A stretch of 64,000 nucleotides of DNA from JACQFK01 sp035644495 (GTDB lineage Bacteria > Planctomycetota > MHYJ01 > JACPRB01): assembly GCA_035644495.1 (NCBI GenBank), contig DASQOM010000120.1:6458-70457 (forward strand), written 5' to 3'. This document shows, piece by piece, positions 40,409 to 50,675 of this stretch. The notes beneath the pieces were generated by a model. It saw nothing but the letters and a program-made list of their open reading frames with translations. It did no database searches and was not told where the DNA came from. Position numbers and translations under genes: made by a program. Numbering within the stretch: the stretch's first letter is position 1; the number at the start of each line of letters is the position of its first letter.

Positions 40409-41029
40409 TTACCTCTTCTCCCCGAGTTCCTCGATCGTGATGTTGCGGAAGGAGACCTCCGACTTCGCGCCGCCGTGGATCTGCAGACCGATCAGGCCCT
40501 CCTGCTCGAGGGTCTTGTCCTCTTCCGTATAGTCGATCGTCTGCACGCCGTTCAGCTTCAGGACCACCCGCGGGCCCTCGCAGCGGATCTCGTACGTGTT
40601 CCAGTCGCCGAGCTTCTCCGTCTTCTTGATCAGCTCCGCGTCCGCCTTCGCCATCACCTTGTTGCGGCGGGACTCGTCGTAGAGGCTCCCGGTCCAGCCC
40701 ACGCCGATGTCCGCCTGGTACCCCTTCATCTCGTTCGCCGGCTTGTCGATCCGGCGACTGCGGATCTGCACCCCGCTGTTGATGAAGCCCTCCGTTCCCG
40801 TCAGCTTGTACTCCAGCTTCAGGACGAAGTCCTTGTAGGCCTTCTTCGTCGCCAGGAACTCGTTCTGCTTGTTCCCTTCCAGCGAGCCGCCGACGATGAC
40901 GCCGTCGGCCACCCGCCAGACCTTCTCGCTCCCCTCCCAGCCGTCCAGGGTCTTGCCGTCGAAGAGCGGCACCGCCTGCGGCCGCGTCGAGGTCGCAATC
41001 ATGCACAGTAGCGCGAGATGTCTCAGCAT
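40409..41029 (-). CDS. Exported DUF1080 protein (3-keto-disaccharide hydrolase family), copy 1
   Basis: 206 aa with a signal (LRHLALLCMIATS). The DUF1080 concanavalin-like domain starts at PLFDGKTLDGWEGSEKVWRV and continues FVLKLEYKLTGTEGFINSGV, MKGYQADIGVGWTGSLYDE and GDWNTYEIRCEGPRVVLKLNGV. Family members act on 3-keto-glycosides or glycans in the periplasm. SD GGGAGG lies just before the ATG. Divergent from a second DUF1080 gene 56 nt away. Confidence 0.9.
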   Translation of the reverse strand: MLRHLALLCMIATSTRPQAVPLFDGKTLDGWEGSEKVWRVADGVIVGGSLEGNKQNEFLATKKAYKDFVLKLEYKLTGTEGFINSGVQIRSRRIDKPANEMKGYQADIGVGWTGSLYDESRRNKVMAKADAELIKKTEKLGDWNTYEIRCEGPRVVLKLNGVQTIDYTEEDKTLEQEGLIGLQIHGGAKSEVSFRNITIEELGEKR

Positions 41030-41048
41030 TCGGTCCTCCCTGCTTTCT

Positions 41049-41077
41049 TAGACCATACGTCTGCGGCGTGCTATCCT
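41049..41077 (+). promoter_or_regulatory. Promoter of the second DUF1080 gene (leaderless type)
   Basis: TAGACC (41049-41054), 17 nt, then an extended -10 TGCTATCCT (hexamer 41072-41077), 8 nt before the ATG at 41086; no SD. Confidence 0.5.
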
Positions 41078-41085
41078 AACCGCCC

Positions 41086-41769
41086 ATGAGAACAATCTTC
41101 GCCCTTATTCTCCTCGCCGGCTGCAGCAGCGCCCCCGCCCGGAACGCCGACGGCGATGTCGAGATCTTCGACGGCAAGACCCTCGTCGGCTGGTCCGCGC
41201 CCGACATGAGCTACTTCTCCGTCGCCGACGGCGCCATCACCGGGGAGGCGACCCCCAAGCATCTGCCTCCGATCAACCAGTTCATCGTCTGGCAGGGCGG
41301 CACCGTGAAGGACTTCGACCTGCGCTTCAAGTTCCGCATCACCGGCCCCAAGGCCAACTCCGGGATGCAGTTCCGCAGCACGGTGAAGGAGAAGGGCCTG
41401 GTCCACGGGTATCAGGCCGACATCGCGCTGAACGGCCCCTACCTGGGCGGCATCTGGGACGAGTACGGCCCCCGCAAGTCCCTCGCCGCCCGCGGCGAAA
41501 GCGTCGTCATCGACGAGGACGGCAAGAAGACCGTCACCAAGTTCGCCGACCCCGCCGACCTCGTCCAGGGCGTCAATATCGGCGACTGGACCGACTACCG
41601 CATCCTGGCCCAGGGCAGCCATATCGTCCTCGAAATCAACGGCCGCAAGGTGAGCGAGCTGGTCGACCGCGACCGCGAGCACGCCGCCGCCGAAGGCGTT
41701 CTCGCGATGCCCATCATCTCCGAGCCCATGCGGGTGCAGTATAAAGACCTCCGCCTCAAGAGGTTGTAG
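41086..41769 (+). CDS. DUF1080 lipoprotein (3-keto-disaccharide hydrolase family), copy 2
   Basis: 227 aa with a lipoprotein signal (TIFALILLAGC). DUF1080 landmarks: EIFDGKTLVGWSAPDMSYFS, FDLRFKFRITGPKANSGMQF, HGYQADIALNGPYLGGIWDE and GDWTDYRILAQGSHIVLEIN. It is only distantly similar to copy 1, so the pair is not a recent duplication. Lipid anchoring versus a free signal peptide in copy 1 suggests different locations. Located just before trpF. Confidence 0.9.
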   Translation: MRTIFALILLAGCSSAPARNADGDVEIFDGKTLVGWSAPDMSYFSVADGAITGEATPKHLPPINQFIVWQGGTVKDFDLRFKFRITGPKANSGMQFRSTVKEKGLVHGYQADIALNGPYLGGIWDEYGPRKSLAARGESVVIDEDGKKTVTKFADPADLVQGVNIGDWTDYRILAQGSHIVLEINGRKVSELVDRDREHAAAEGVLAMPIISEPMRVQYKDLRLKRL

Positions 41770-41810
41770 TGTAATCGGGGACTCGGAGTCACGGATTGCA
41801 CACTCGGGTC

Positions 41811-41840
41811 TTGCACCCGGCCCCCCCGGCGGCTTAGAAT
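41811..41840 (+). promoter_or_regulatory. Promoter of trpFBA
   Basis: TTGCAC (41811-41816), 18 nt, TAGAAT (41835-41840), 9 nt before the trpF ATG at 41850; no SD. Confidence 0.5.
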
Positions 41841-41849
41841 TCAACGCCC

Positions 41850-42491
41850 ATGCTGAAAATCAAGATCTGCGGGATCACCCGACCCGAGGACGCGGTCGCC
41901 GCAGGCGCGGAGGGCGCCGACTATGTCGGCCTCATCTTCGCCAAGTCCGCCCGCAGGATCGAGGTCAAGACCGCCCAGGACATCCTCTGGAACCTCCCCC
42001 GCGGCGTCGAAGCCGTGGGCGTGTTCATGAACCAGACCCTCGACGAGGTCCGCCGCATCCTGGACGCGACCGGGCTCAAGATCGCCCAGCTCCACGGAGA
42101 CGAATCGCCCCGCTTCTGCAAGGAGCTCGGCGTCCCCGTGATCAAGACGTTCGACACCTTCAGCGACGGCTCGATGGACAAGCTCAAGAAGTACGACGCC
42201 TTCGCGTTCCTGCTCGACCTGCCCAAAGGCGGCGGCGCCGGAGCGCGGTCGCAGATCGACACCGAGTGGGCCTCCCTGGCCAAGCGCCACGGCAAAGTCC
42301 TCCTCGCGGGCAAGCTGACCCCGCACTCCGTGGGCGACCTGGTCCGCAAGGTCCGGCCCTGGGGCGTCGACGTCTCCAGCTCCGTCGAGCAGGCGCCCGG
42401 GATCAAGGACCGGTCGAAAATCCGGGACTTCATCCAGGCCGCGCAGGCGGCCTACAAGGAAACGACCCGCATCAAAGTCAAAACTCGATAA
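41850..42491 (+). CDS. trpF: Phosphoribosylanthranilate isomerase
   Basis: 213 aa TIM barrel. KIKICGITRPEDAVAA carries the catalytic Cys; LLAGKLTPHSVGDLV and GVDVSSSVEQAPGIKD form the phosphate-binding end. It isomerises PRA to CdRP in tryptophan synthesis. Starts the trpF-trpB-trpA operon. The putative general-acid Asp region reads LLDLPKGGGAGA. Confidence 0.94.
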   Translation: MLKIKICGITRPEDAVAAGAEGADYVGLIFAKSARRIEVKTAQDILWNLPRGVEAVGVFMNQTLDEVRRILDATGLKIAQLHGDESPRFCKELGVPVIKTFDTFSDGSMDKLKKYDAFAFLLDLPKGGGAGARSQIDTEWASLAKRHGKVLLAGKLTPHSVGDLVRKVRPWGVDVSSSVEQAPGIKDRSKIRDFIQAAQAAYKETTRIKVKTR

Positions 42492-42501
42492 GGCCCTCCC
42501 C

Positions 42502-43696
<1,195 letters not shown>

Positions 43697-43704
<8 letters not shown>

Positions 43705-44422
43705 GCTGCTCCTGCCGTTCGTCACCGCGGGCTATCCGACGAAGGCCGGCTGCGTCGACCTGCTGAACGCCTGCGCGTCGGGCGGCGGCGACCAGATCGA
43801 GCTCGGCATCCCGTTCAGCGACCCGCTCGCCGACGGCCCCGTCATCCAGGCGACCTCCTATAAGGCCCTCGTCGGGGGCATCACCGTCGAGGATGTCTTC
43901 GGCATCGCCGAGACGTTCAAGGCCGTGCCGCTCAACCTCATGACCTACGTCAACCCCGTGCTGCAGTACGGGGAGCGGAAGTTCTTCGACCGCGCCGCGA
44001 AGGCCGGGGTGAAGGCCGTCATCGTGCCCGACGTGCCGCCCGAGGAGGCGGACGCGATGACGGCCGCGTCGCAGGCCAGCGGCGTCCCGAACATCTTCCT
44101 GATCTCGCCGACCTGCACGGACGCGCGGATCAAGATGATCGACAAGCTCAGCCGCGCGTGGATCTATATCGTCTCCATCAAAGGCGTGACCGGGTCGAAG
44201 ATCCAGTCGGACGTCGCGTCCTTCGTGACGCGCGTCCGCAGGCTGACGAAGCATCCCCTCTATGTCGGCTTCGGGATCTCGACGCCCGACGACGCCGCCC
44301 GCATCGCCCAGGTGGCGGACGGCATCATCGTCGCCAGCGCGCTGCTGAAGCTCGTCGAGGACGGCGGCACCGCGAAGGACGTGGAGCAGTTCGTCGCCGG
44401 CCTCCGCAAGGCGATCGACTAG
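43697..44422 (+). CDS. trpA: Tryptophan synthase alpha subunit
   Basis: 241 aa. QIELGIPFSDPLADGPVIQ holds the catalytic Glu35 and Asp46; TYVNPVLQYG and YIVSIKGVTGSK are conserved loops. The N terminus is short (begins MRKLLLPFVTAGYPT) compared with the usual ~20 residues before PF, typical of minimal versions. It cleaves indole-3-glycerol phosphate. Overlaps trpB by 8 nt. Confidence 0.95.
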
Positions 44423-44474
44423 ACCCGGCCCCCCGCGCGCGCTATCATCTCTCCTTCTCGACCGTAAATAACGA

Positions 44475-45932
44475 ATGTCCGAGCACACCACCAAGCGGCG
44501 CAACCCCGCCCATCCCCACTACTGGATCCCCGAGTTCCTGCTGATCACCCGCAAGCGGCCCCGCCGGCAGATCCGGCTGATGCTGCTGGCAACCCTGGTG
44601 GGCGTGGCGACGGGTACCGGGGCGGTGCTGTTCTACGTGGCCACGGTCGTCGCGGTGCGGCTGGCCCTGGGCGGGGGCGCGGGATACTGGCCGGAGCCGC
44701 ATCCCGGCGGCGAGCCGCATCTGATCTGGCCCGTCCTGCCCCGGCATGAGTTCATCCCCGGACTGCTGCTCCTGATCCCGGCCGTCGGCGGTCTCCTGAG
44801 CGGGCTGCTGGTGGGGATGTTCGCGCCGGAGGCGGAGGGACACGGGACCGACGCCGCCATCAAGGCCTACCACGAGAAGGACGGCCTGATCCGCCCCCGC
44901 GTGCCTCTCGTGAAGACCCTGGCCAGCGCGCTGACGATCGGCTCCGGCGGGTCGGGCGGCCGCGAAGGGCCGATCGCGCAGATCGGGGCGGGCATCGGGT
45001 CCACGCTGGCGAATCTCCTGGGGCTCGCCCCCTCGGAACGGCGCGTCCTCATGGCCGCGGGCGTGGGCGCCGGCGTGGCGGCGATCTTCCGGGCCCCGCT
45101 GGCGGGCGCCCTCTTCGCCGCGGAAGTCCTCTACTGGTCGCCCGAGTTCGAGTCCGAGGTCATCATCCCCGCCGGGATCGCCAGCGTCGTGTCCTACTGC
45201 ACCTTCGGCTCGGTGTTCGGCTGGGCCCCGCTGTTCCGGACGCCGGACTTCGCCTTCCACAACCCGCTCGAGCTGGGACCCTATCTGCTGCTGGCGCTCG
45301 CCATGACCACGCTCGCAGGCGTCTACACCCGCTCGTTCTACGGATTCGCCGACCTCTTCCACAAACTGAAGCTGCCGCCCTGGATGAAGCCCGCGCTCGG
45401 GGCCTTCCTGACCGGCGCCGTCGGCCTCGCCCTGTACTATGCCACCGGCCGCCGCACGGAGGCGCTCTCCGTCCTGTCTTTCGGATACGACTCGCTCCAG
45501 CGCGCCCTCGACGGCGACCCGACGGACGGCGCGGGCATCCTGATGATCGTCGCGCTGGGCAAGATCCTGACGACGAGCCTCACCATCGGCAGCGGCGGCT
45601 CGGGCGGCGTCTTCGGCCCGTCGATGGTGATCGGCGGCTGCAGCGGGGGCGCCCTGGGCCTCGTCTTCCACCACGCCTGGCCCCGCCTGGTCCCTTATCC
45701 CGCGAGCTATGTCGTCCTCGGCATGGGCGGCTTCTTCGCCGCGGCGGCGAAGACGCCCTTCTCGACGCTGGTGATCGTCAGCGAGCTGACCGGCAGCTAC
45801 CATATGCTGCTGCCGGCGATCTGGGTCTGCGTGATCTCGTTCATGCTCTCCGACGAGCACTCGCTGTTCCGCTCGCAGGTGGAGAACCGCGCGGCCTCGC
45901 CGGCGCACCGGCGCCCGATTCATCCCGGATAG
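44475..45932 (+). CDS. ClC-family chloride channel / transporter
   Basis: 485 aa, many membrane helices. The ClC selectivity motifs are GSGGSGGREGPIAQIGAG (GxxxxP with GREGP) and GSGGSGGVFGPSMVIGG; AGVAAIFRAPLAGALFAAEVL is also typical. The Ser-Gly-x-Gly-Pro of the first filter (GSGIP) is replaced by an unclear sequence, and no C-terminal CBS domains are present. It conducts or exchanges chloride (possibly fluoride) at the inner membrane. It ends 6 nt before the convergent sulfatase. Confidence 0.9.
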   Translation: MSEHTTKRRNPAHPHYWIPEFLLITRKRPRRQIRLMLLATLVGVATGTGAVLFYVATVVAVRLALGGGAGYWPEPHPGGEPHLIWPVLPRHEFIPGLLLLIPAVGGLLSGLLVGMFAPEAEGHGTDAAIKAYHEKDGLIRPRVPLVKTLASALTIGSGGSGGREGPIAQIGAGIGSTLANLLGLAPSERRVLMAAGVGAGVAAIFRAPLAGALFAAEVLYWSPEFESEVIIPAGIASVVSYCTFGSVFGWAPLFRTPDFAFHNPLELGPYLLLALAMTTLAGVYTRSFYGFADLFHKLKLPPWMKPALGAFLTGAVGLALYYATGRRTEALSVLSFGYDSLQRALDGDPTDGAGILMIVALGKILTTSLTIGSGGSGGVFGPSMVIGGCSGGALGLVFHHAWPRLVPYPASYVVLGMGGFFAAAAKTPFSTLVIVSELTGSYHMLLPAIWVCVISFMLSDEHSLFRSQVENRAASPAHRRPIHPG

Positions 45933-45938
45933 CAGCCG

Positions 45939-47372
45939 TCATTTCTTCTTGGGCGCCTCGCCGCCGGGCACGCGCGCGGGCCAGGCCTTCTTCATCCGGG
46001 CCTTCAGGTCCGCGACGACGTCCGCGCGCCTCGGATCCGCCGCGAGGTTGACGTACTCGTGCGGGTCCGCGTCCTCATCGTAAAGCTGGGCGCCTTTCTT
46101 CGCGTCGTCCCACTCCACGTAGCGCCAGCGCTCCGTGCGCACCGCATAGCCGGGGAATCCGTTGCGCTCGACCTGCGAGTGCGCGGCCCTCTCCCAGGCC
46201 GCCGCGGGATCCTCGAGCAGCGGCTTCAAGCTCGAGCCTTCGAGGTTCTTCGGCGCCGCGAGGCCCGCCAGGTCCGCGAGCGTCGGATAAAGATCGAGCA
46301 GCTCGACCGTGCGCGGCGACGCCTTTCCGGCCCCCTTCACCCCCGGCACGGCGATGATCATCGGTACCCGCGCGGACTCCTCGAAGAGACTCTGCTTCAT
46401 CCAGAGGCCGTGCTCGCCCAGGTGGTAGCCGTGGTCGCTCCAGAAGACGACGATCGTGTCGTCCCAGAGCTTGAGGCGGTCGACGGCATCCAGGACGCGC
46501 CCGATCTGCGCGTCGACGAACGAGATCGCCGCATAGTACGCCTGTTTGCATTCCCGGGCTTGGTCGACGGTCACGCCGAAGTTCGGCCAGGGCGCCGTCG
46601 ACGCAAGCGCGGGCTTCGGCACCGCCTTGAGCGCGTCCTCCGGCTCCTTCGGCAGCTGGATCCTCTCCATCGGGTACAGATCGAAGTACTTCTTCGGCGC
46701 GATGTACGGGCAGTGCGGCTTGTAGAAGCCCACGGCGAGGAAGAACGGCTTTTCGCGCGACTCCTCGAGCAGCTGGATCGCCTGCGTCGCCACCTTCCCG
46801 TCGGTATGGTCCTCGTCGCGGCCGTCCTTGTCGTTGAGCAGGCACATCGCGGAGCCGAGCCCGCGCTTGGGCGTGTAGTTGAGGATCTCCGACTCCAGCG
46901 TCGTCTTGTCGCGGCCGGCCGGGTTGAAGACGCGGTTCCACGAGGCCGGGTCGTCGAGGCCGCTCGTGCCGATGTCGCCGGGATTGCCGTAATGGTAGAT
47001 CTTGCCGATGCGGGTCGCGACGTAGGCGTTGGCCATGAACATCTGCGGCAGGGTGACGACGTCGGGCAGTCCGGTGCGGAAGTGATCGGTGAGGTTGTAG
47101 ACGCGGGTCGAGGACGGGCGCAGACCCGTCATCAGGGACGAGCGGCTCGGGCTGCAGAGCGGGTACTGGCAGTAGGCGCGGTCGAAGCGGACGCCGCGCT
47201 TTGCGAGCCGGTCGATGTTCGGCGACTGCACGACGGGGTGCCCGTAGCAGCCGAGGTCGTTGTTCATGTCGTCGACGGCGATGAAGAGGATGTTCTTCTT
47301 CGGCGTCGCCTGGGGTGCGCCCGCGGCGCAGAGCAGGGCGGCGAGAACGACGAAGCCGCGGATTCGTTTCAT
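45939..47372 (-). CDS. Exported sulfatase, iduronate-2-sulfatase-like
   Basis: 477 aa with a signal peptide (GFVVLAALLCAAGAPQA). Metal ligands DD are in FIAVDDMNNDLGCYG. The formylglycine site is CSPSR (Cys73, Pro75, Arg77) in PLCSPSRSSLMTG; IVVFWSDHGYHLGEHGLWMK carries further metal ligands. Sequence and length fit iduronate-2-sulfatase-type enzymes acting on sulfated glycans. The Cys needs an FGE-type enzyme for activation. SD GGAGGG 6 nt before the ATG. Confidence 0.93.
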   Translation of the reverse strand: MKRIRGFVVLAALLCAAGAPQATPKKNILFIAVDDMNNDLGCYGHPVVQSPNIDRLAKRGVRFDRAYCQYPLCSPSRSSLMTGLRPSSTRVYNLTDHFRTGLPDVVTLPQMFMANAYVATRIGKIYHYGNPGDIGTSGLDDPASWNRVFNPAGRDKTTLESEILNYTPKRGLGSAMCLLNDKDGRDEDHTDGKVATQAIQLLEESREKPFFLAVGFYKPHCPYIAPKKYFDLYPMERIQLPKEPEDALKAVPKPALASTAPWPNFGVTVDQARECKQAYYAAISFVDAQIGRVLDAVDRLKLWDDTIVVFWSDHGYHLGEHGLWMKQSLFEESARVPMIIAVPGVKGAGKASPRTVELLDLYPTLADLAGLAAPKNLEGSSLKPLLEDPAAAWERAAHSQVERNGFPGYAVRTERWRYVEWDDAKKGAQLYDEDADPHEYVNLAADPRRADVVADLKARMKKAWPARVPGGEAPKKK

Positions 47373-47437
47373 GGGAATCCCTCCGGTATTGGAACCCGGG
47401 CGATGACGTTTCTGCGGCGCAGATTTGTCATCACTTC

Positions 47438-47446
47438 TGATATCCT
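47438..47446 (+). promoter_or_regulatory. Extended -10 promoter of the NDH-2-like gene
   Basis: TGATATCCT (TGn plus TATCCT), 8 nt before the ATG at 47455, with no good -35 and no SD. Confidence 0.45.
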
Positions 47447-47454
47447 ACCCGGCC

Positions 47455-48714
47455 ATGGACCCGACCCCTCACGTCGTGATCCTGGGCGGCGGCTTCGGCG
47501 GGCTTTCGGCGGCCCGCGCGCTCCGGAAGGCGCCCGTGCGGATCACGCTGCTCGACCGCCGCAACCACCACCTGTTCCAGCCGCTGCTCTACCAGGTCGC
47601 CACCGCCGCCCTGAACGCGGGCGACATCGCCGCGCCCATCCGCCACATCCTCAGCCGCCAGAAGAACGCGACCGTGCTGATGGCCGAGGCGACCGCAATC
47701 GATGCGGCCGGCCGGAAGATCGTGCTCGCCGACGGCGAATGCGCTTATGACCGCCTGATCGTCGCCACCGGCGCGACCCACTCGTACTTCGGCCACCCCG
47801 AGTGGGCGCCGTATGCGGTCGGACTGAAGACGATCGAGGACGCGCTCGAGATCCGCCGGCGGGTGCTCAGCGCGTACGAACAGGCAGAGCGGGAGCAGGA
47901 CCCGGAGACCCGGAAGGCGTGGCTGACCTTCGTGATTGTCGGCGGCGGCCCCACGGGCGTCGAGCTCGCGGGCGCCCTGGCCGAGATCGCCCGCCACGCG
48001 CTGGTCCGCGACTTCCGCAACATCGATCCGCGCCAGTCCCGCATCCTTCTCCTGCAGGGCGGCGACCGCGTCCTGCCCACGTTCCCGCCCGACCTCTGCG
48101 AGAAGGCGCGCCTCCAGCTGGTCGGCCTCGGCGTCGAGGTCCGCCTCAACGCGCTCGTCACCGGCATCGATGCCGAGTCCGTCCGCATCGGCGAGGAGCG
48201 CATCCCCGCGAAGACCGCGCTCTGGGCCGCGGGCGTGGCGGCGTCGCCGCTCGCGAAGTCGCTCGGGGTGAAGCTCGACAACGCCGGGCGGGTCGAGATC
48301 AACCCCGACCTGAGCATCCCCGGCCATCCGGAGATCCAGGTGATCGGAGATCTGGCCGCGCTGAAGCAGGACGGAAAGCTGCTGCCGGGCGTGGCGCCGG
48401 CCGCGATGCAGCAGGGTCGGCACGCCGCGCTCAACATCGCCCGCGCCGTGCGGGGCGAGCCGGCGCTCCCCTTCGTCTATAAGGACAAGGGTTCGCTGGC
48501 CGTCATCGGCCGCGGCGCCGGGGTGGCCGCGTTCCCCAAGTCGAACTGGTCGGGCTTCGTCGCGTGGTGGGCCTGGCTCATCATCCATATCCTCTTCCTG
48601 ATCGGCTTCCGCAACCGCATGCTCGTCCTGTTCCAGTGGGCCTGGGCCTACTGGACGTGGCAGCGCGGCGCGCGGCTGATCACGGGCGGGAACGGGACGC
48701 GTCCGAAGTCCTGA
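47455..48714 (+). CDS. Type II NADH dehydrogenase-like FAD oxidoreductase
   Basis: 419 aa. Two dinucleotide-binding motifs (VVILGGGFGGLSAARAL for FAD, FVIVGGGPTGVELAGALAE for NADH), LLDRRNHHLFQPLLYQVATA, VIGDLAALKQ and a C-terminal membrane anchor (WWAWLIIHILFLIGFRNRM). NDH-2 passes electrons from NADH to quinone without pumping protons. Overlaps the convergent membrane-protein gene by 35 nt. Confidence 0.92.
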   Translation: MDPTPHVVILGGGFGGLSAARALRKAPVRITLLDRRNHHLFQPLLYQVATAALNAGDIAAPIRHILSRQKNATVLMAEATAIDAAGRKIVLADGECAYDRLIVATGATHSYFGHPEWAPYAVGLKTIEDALEIRRRVLSAYEQAEREQDPETRKAWLTFVIVGGGPTGVELAGALAEIARHALVRDFRNIDPRQSRILLLQGGDRVLPTFPPDLCEKARLQLVGLGVEVRLNALVTGIDAESVRIGEERIPAKTALWAAGVAASPLAKSLGVKLDNAGRVEINPDLSIPGHPEIQVIGDLAALKQDGKLLPGVAPAAMQQGRHAALNIARAVRGEPALPFVYKDKGSLAVIGRGAGVAAFPKSNWSGFVAWWAWLIIHILFLIGFRNRMLVLFQWAWAYWTWQRGARLITGGNGTRPKS

Positions 48715-49066
48715 CGTAGGCGACGGCGAACAGCACGCCCAGCAGCAGGTCGATCATGCTGAAGCCCAGCACCAGCCCCGGGATGCGCTGCTGCAGGTAG
48801 AGGAGGGGCATGGCGATCGCGAACGTCGCCTTCTCGAGGACGGACGCGAGCATCATCGGACGGTAGCGGGCGGGATCCGTCGCGATCATGAGGAAGACGA
48901 CCTGGAACGCGACGGTGACGCCGACGAAGCCGTAGTAGAACTCCGGGTGCGTCACCGGAGGGGGATGATCCACGCCGGTCCGCGTCTCGAGGAAGTATTG
49001 CGGCCCGACGACGAGCAGTCCGTAGATCCCGGCCCCCCGGAACACCCGCCTCGCGAAGACCATCAC
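48680..49066 (-). CDS. Four-helix membrane protein of unknown function
   Basis: 128 aa, four hydrophobic segments (AGIYGLLVVGPQYFL; FVGVTVAFQVVFLMIA; FAIAMPLLYLQ; LGFSMIDLLLGVLFAVAYV). No family recognised. The 3' end overlaps the NDH-2-like gene by 35 nt. It lies 21 nt after the nuoF-like stop on the same strand and may share its mRNA. Confidence 0.65.
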   Translation of the reverse strand: MMVFARRVFRGAGIYGLLVVGPQYFLETRTGVDHPPPVTHPEFYYGFVGVTVAFQVVFLMIATDPARYRPMMLASVLEKATFAIAMPLLYLQQRIPGLVLGFSMIDLLLGVLFAVAYVRTSDASRSRP

Positions 49067-49087
49067 CGTCTCAACGCGCGGCCGGTC

Positions 49088-50617
49088 CTATTTCTTGCCC
49101 TTCTTCAGCCAGTCGCGGAGGGCTTCGTTGACCTGGCGGTCCATGTCGAGGCCCTTCGTCTCCGACAGCACTTTCATGGACTCCCAGACGTCCGGCGCGA
49201 GGCGCACGCCGGCGTCGCCTTCCGGCGTGGGCTGCATGACGACGAAGCGCGACGTCGTCCGGTCCGGGTTCTTGTAGGTCCAGTCGGGATTCTTCGCCTC
49301 CTGGCGGAGATCGAAGACGAACTTTTTCGTCGCCTCGTCGTAGTCGGTGATCTTCGGCAGGCGCCAGCGCGGCGGCGACGACTTCGCGTGCGCGAGCTGC
49401 TGGTCGAACTCCGCCTTGAAGCGCGTCATCAGGCTCGGAAGCAGCTGCGCGCCGCCCACGGGCAGATAGCAGCGGTTGCCCTGCGGCGCGGAGCGGGCGC
49501 CGAAGAGCGCGCGCTCGTAGTCGTCGGGCGTCGCGGTCTTCGGGTCGAACAGCTCGTCGATCGCGCTCGACGCGGTCCGCAGCCCGTGCTTGCACGCGGT
49601 GCACTGGTTGCACGACTCGACGTACAGGAAGCGGGCGATCGCCTGCGTGACGCGCGGAATGCTGGCCTCGTCGTCGATCACGACGAAGCCGCAGGAGCCC
49701 AGGCCGGAGCCGATCATCTTGAGCGAGACGAAGTCCGCGCGCGTCTCGAACTTCTCGGGGCCGATGAAGTTCGACGACACGCCGGGGATGGCGGCCTTGA
49801 AGGAGCGAGGCCCGCGCGGGCCCCCGCCCAGCCGGAAGAGCAGCTCGCGCAGGGGGATGCCGGCCTCCACCTCGTAGACGCCGGGCTTCTCCAGGTCGCC
49901 GCAGAGCGTGAAGATCAGCGTCCCGGGCGTGTCCCGGGTCCCCAGCTTGCGGAAGGATTCCCAGCCGTGGCGGATGATGCTCGCCACGTGGGCGAAGGTC
50001 TGGGCGTTGTTGACGAGCGCGGGGTTCGGGGATTCGGCCGTGGCGAAGAGGCCGCGCTCGTAGGGGGGATAATGCGCTTCGCGGGGGAGCGGGCCCTGAC
50101 CCTCGATGACGTTGAGCAGCGCCTTCTCCTCGCCGAAGAGGTATTCGTCGGGACCGGCGACGATCTTGATCGTGTACCCGTCGAGCAGGCCCGCCTCGCG
50201 GATCTCCTCGACCGCGCGACCCAGCCGCTCGATCTCCTTCCCGAAGGACTCCTTGATCGCGATATAGAGCTCTTTCGTGCCGATGACGTGGGCCGCGATC
50301 AGCATGCCCTCGATCACCGCATACGGATTGCGGCGGATCAGCCAGCGATCCTTGAACGTCGCGGGCTCGCCCTCGGCCGCGTTGCAGACGACCGACTTCC
50401 TGGGGCAGGGATGCTTCCGGATCGTCCCCCACTTCGTGCCCGTCGGAAACCCGCCGCCGCCGCGCCCGCGGAGCCCGGACTCCTCGATCTCCGAATGCAC
50501 GGCACCCGGGCTCATCTTGCGCGCCTTCGGGACGGCGTGGTCGCCCGTCGCCTTTCCGTACGCGGCGTACGTCTCGTACGGCGAGGCCGGGATCAGCCAA
50601 TGGTTGTGCTTCGCCAT
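49088..50617 (-). CDS. NuoF-like NADH:acceptor oxidoreductase subunit with RHH-like tail
   Basis: 509 aa from MAKHNHW. FMN/NAD part: GLRGRGGGGFPTGTKW, VCNAAEGEPATFKDRWLIRR, NPALVNNAQTFAHVASII. The SLBB region is PGVYEVEAGIPLRELLF, and the 4Fe-4S cluster is ESCNQCTACKHG with a later Cys in GNRCYLPVGG. About 100 extra residues follow; the last ~45 (GVRLAPDVWESMKVLSETKG, then LDMDRQVNEALRDWLKK) look like a ribbon-helix-helix domain, unusual for NuoF. No nuoE/G nearby, so it may serve another NADH-linked complex. Confidence 0.83.
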   Translation of the reverse strand: MAKHNHWLIPASPYETYAAYGKATGDHAVPKARKMSPGAVHSEIEESGLRGRGGGGFPTGTKWGTIRKHPCPRKSVVCNAAEGEPATFKDRWLIRRNPYAVIEGMLIAAHVIGTKELYIAIKESFGKEIERLGRAVEEIREAGLLDGYTIKIVAGPDEYLFGEEKALLNVIEGQGPLPREAHYPPYERGLFATAESPNPALVNNAQTFAHVASIIRHGWESFRKLGTRDTPGTLIFTLCGDLEKPGVYEVEAGIPLRELLFRLGGGPRGPRSFKAAIPGVSSNFIGPEKFETRADFVSLKMIGSGLGSCGFVVIDDEASIPRVTQAIARFLYVESCNQCTACKHGLRTASSAIDELFDPKTATPDDYERALFGARSAPQGNRCYLPVGGAQLLPSLMTRFKAEFDQQLAHAKSSPPRWRLPKITDYDEATKKFVFDLRQEAKNPDWTYKNPDRTTSRFVVMQPTPEGDAGVRLAPDVWESMKVLSETKGLDMDRQVNEALRDWLKKGKK

Positions 50618-50675
50618 GGGGCTAATGATTGCCCGAACGCGAGCCAACATTCAAGAAAAGTCCGACGGGGGGGAT

